DNA from: Sphingorhabdus lutea
Lineage (GTDB): Bacteria > Pseudomonadota > Alphaproteobacteria > Sphingomonadales > Sphingomonadaceae
Direction: 5' to 3'
Assembly (NCBI RefSeq): GCF_001889025.1
Contig: NZ_CP018154.1
Location: 603,501-667,500 of the forward strand
Length of the DNA stretch: 64,000 nucleotides
The position numbers were made by a program, and so were the translations under genes. Below, piece after piece: positions 62,567 through 64,000 of the stretch (position 1 is its first letter; each line of letters begins with the position of its first letter). A model generated the notes under the pieces. It was not told where the DNA came from and searched no databases. It saw nothing but the letters and a program-made list of their open reading frames with translations.

Positions 62567-62911
62567 TTATTTTGACCAGCTATAATCATGTTCAACAACA
62601 CAAATTTGGATGGAATAGGATGAATAAAATTTATCGCGTCCCATTTCCCTAACCCTTGCATGTTCTTTATTATCCCGCCAATTTTTTGCGCTTTGCATAT
62701 CGGACCAATAGCTGATGGCGATGCCAAAGTGATTATCAGCCCGCAGCGCCATAAAATGCAAATATCCTTTTTGGCGCGATGCCAAATCCTCCATCTGCCC
62801 TGCGGCCAATTGATATTCGTCTTCATATTCCGGCGTGCGAATTGATGAAAAAATCACCGCGACCGCGCCGCTTGGGATGGATGATGGATGTAGGGCAGGG
62901 AGATGTTCCAT
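62567..62911 (-). CDS. ABM-domain (antibiotic biosynthesis monooxygenase-like) protein
   Basis: A 114-residue dimeric alpha+beta barrel protein. V-A-V-I-F-S-S-I-R-T, then D-L-A-S-R-Q-K-G-Y-L-H-F, then F-G-I-A-I-S-Y-W-S-D-M-Q-S-A-K-N-W-R-D are the standard ABM pattern (strand, helix, strand with Y-W). It may oxidise small molecules or only bind them. Precedes an MFS gene, so a small detoxification or export unit is possible. Confidence 0.85.
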   Translation of the reverse strand: MEHLPALHPSSIPSGAVAVIFSSIRTPEYEDEYQLAAGQMEDLASRQKGYLHFMALRADNHFGIAISYWSDMQSAKNWRDNKEHARVREMGRDKFYSSYSIQICVVEHDYSWSK

Positions 62912-63048
62912 AATATTTACCTATGCCCCTATCACCATATAGGCAAGCGCCATTGGTCGGTCTATTTCGTTTTTTTAACGCTTGATGCTTGCAATATCCT
63001 TCATCATTTGCAAGGGCTTATATAGAGTGCAAAAAATATTGGATGATT

Positions 63049-63717
63049 ATGACTTCCCCATCACATGGTTCTTCGGCTGCGACTTCTTTAGAAAAACGCG
63101 GTATTTTGGATAAAATTGGCGATAAACTGCAATCCTTGTCTGGTCCATGGGGGGTGTTTTTCAAGGGATTTTTGAAGCATCCGGTCATGGTGGGGTCAAT
63201 CATTCCCTCGTCGGACCGTACGGTGAATAAAATGTTGGCGCCGGTTGATTGGGAAAATACCAAATTATTTGTCGAATATGGGCCGGGCATTGGCACATTT
63301 TGCCAGCCAGTATTGGATAGGTTGAAACCCGATGCGACATTGCTGGTCATTGATTTGAACCCAGACTTTATCGAATATTTGCAAAAAACAATTAAGGATA
63401 GCCGGTTTATCGCAGTCCATGGGTCAGCGGCCGATGTGAATGAGATTATAAAGGCTGCAGGGCATGACCATGCCGATTATATTTTATCCGGCCTGCCTTT
63501 TTCAACATTGCCCAATAATTTGGGGCCAATTATTGCAAAGGAAACGGCACGGGCCATTCGCACCGGCGGTGCTTTTCTGGTCTATCAATTTCGTGCAAAG
63601 GCGCGTGAGTTTATGGAGCCGCATTTCACCCATATTGATGATGGCTTTGAAATTTGGAATATTTTGCCCTGTCATTTATTTTGGGGCTGGAAAGATAAAG
63701 ATAGCACAGAAGATTAA
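63049..63717 (+). CDS. phospholipid N-methyltransferase-like SAM-dependent protein
   Basis: About 222 residues. The Rossmann-type SAM motif V-E-Y-G-P-G-I-G-T-F is near residue 74, followed by L-L-V-I-D-L-N-P-D-F and the D-Y-I-L-S-G-L-P-F-S-T-L motif typical of the PmtA-like group. Start at ATG 63049 after TTGGA; an earlier Met is possible. Such enzymes methylate phosphatidylethanolamine toward phosphatidylcholine, though this protein's own substrate is unproven. Confidence 0.8.
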   Translation: MTSPSHGSSAATSLEKRGILDKIGDKLQSLSGPWGVFFKGFLKHPVMVGSIIPSSDRTVNKMLAPVDWENTKLFVEYGPGIGTFCQPVLDRLKPDATLLVIDLNPDFIEYLQKTIKDSRFIAVHGSAADVNEIIKAAGHDHADYILSGLPFSTLPNNLGPIIAKETARAIRTGGAFLVYQFRAKAREFMEPHFTHIDDGFEIWNILPCHLFWGWKDKDSTED

Positions 63718-63748
63718 ACCGCGTAATCACCCAGCATTTATTTAATCT

Positions 63749-64000
63749 TCATTCTTCATTCTTCATATCCGATATTTGGTCGGCATCATTGCGCCTTAAC
63801 CGTGCCCATCGGGATAGGAATCCCGTTTTAATTTGGCCAATTTTAATTCGGCTGCCCAAAGTATAATCCACCACATTTACCAAAAAATATGCAAATGAGG
63901 AATGGATACGCGCCAAATAATTATGCCGCGATTTATGCATGCTTAGGGTGATTTCTTCGCTGTCCTTTATTTTATCTTCAATAAAGCTGCGCATAAAATC
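63749..64000 (-). CDS. unassigned protein at the window edge (may be partial)
   Basis: 81 residues from an ATG at 63994; the frame stays open to the edge, so this could be the C-terminal part of a longer protein. H-N-Y-L-A-R-I-H-S-S-F-A-Y-F-L-V-N-V-V-D-Y is a helix-like segment. No family recognised. Confidence 0.45.
   Translation of the reverse strand, partial: DFMRSFIEDKIKDSEEITLSMHKSRHNYLARIHSSFAYFLVNVVDYTLGSRIKIGQIKTGFLSRWARLRRNDADQISDMKNEE

Overview
The window looks like a chromosomal stretch of an alphaproteobacterium of the order Sphingomonadales. This is inferred from gene content and order: lptC-lptA-lptB-rpoN, a CrtZ-type carotenoid hydroxylase, large TonB-dependent receptors, a complete type II secretion (T2SS) operon, and an AT-leaning codon style in the native genes. 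A Sphingorhabdus- or Sphingopyxis-like organism is a reasonable guess, but the sequence alone does not prove it.

Layout. 1-7.1 kb: end of a gamma-glutamylcyclotransferase-like gene, lpdA, a TRIC-family membrane protein, a DUF2059-like exported protein, leuC/leuD with a small membrane gene between them, crtZ, and a double cold-shock-domain protein. 7.3-16 kb: RNase D-like exonuclease, LPS export genes lptC/A/B, rpoN, an SDR oxidoreductase, alanine dehydrogenase with a divergent Lrp-type regulator, a cyclophilin, and tRNA-Ser(GGA). 16-30 kb: gluconate kinase and permease, a secreted esterase-like hydrolase, a diguanylate cyclase, AhpC-type peroxiredoxin, a heme/hemoglobin-type TonB receptor with DUF6607 partner behind a Fur-box-like palindrome, and an EmrAB-type tripartite efflux operon ending in its own TetR gene, with a likely operator in front.

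30-47 kb is one functional block: a surface-type lipoprotein, a 921-residue TonB-dependent receptor, and gspC-D-E-F-G-H-I-J-K-L-M-N-O in tight, mostly overlapping order. Two promoters in this block carry direct repeats of a GTCA-centred heptamer with an 11-base period, the architecture of PhoB boxes. I infer that lipoprotein, receptor and T2SS form a phosphate-starvation regulon, comparable to the phosphate-regulated T2SS of Caulobacter.

47.29-59.27 kb is an integrated element in tRNA-Thr(GGT). The intact tRNA is at the right end; a 45-base copy of its 3' half, with compensating T-stem changes, is at the left. Inside are a copper module (copB, copA, CsoR-type regulator, DUF305 protein, glutaredoxin-MauE fusion) with two matching operators, a tyrosine integrase, a RepA/RecA-like ATPase, several small unknown genes with terminator-like leaders, and a 646-residue fusion of a GHKL ATPase with a Shedu-like PD-(D/E)XK nuclease. 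The last is the best candidate for an undescribed anti-phage or anti-plasmid system.

59.3-64 kb returns to native-looking sequence: a 49-residue basic protein, a LysR regulator, a candidate small RNA with a C-rich loop and a strong terminator, two small membrane proteins, an MFS transporter, an ABM-domain monooxygenase, a phospholipid N-methyltransferase-like protein and an unassigned gene at the right edge.
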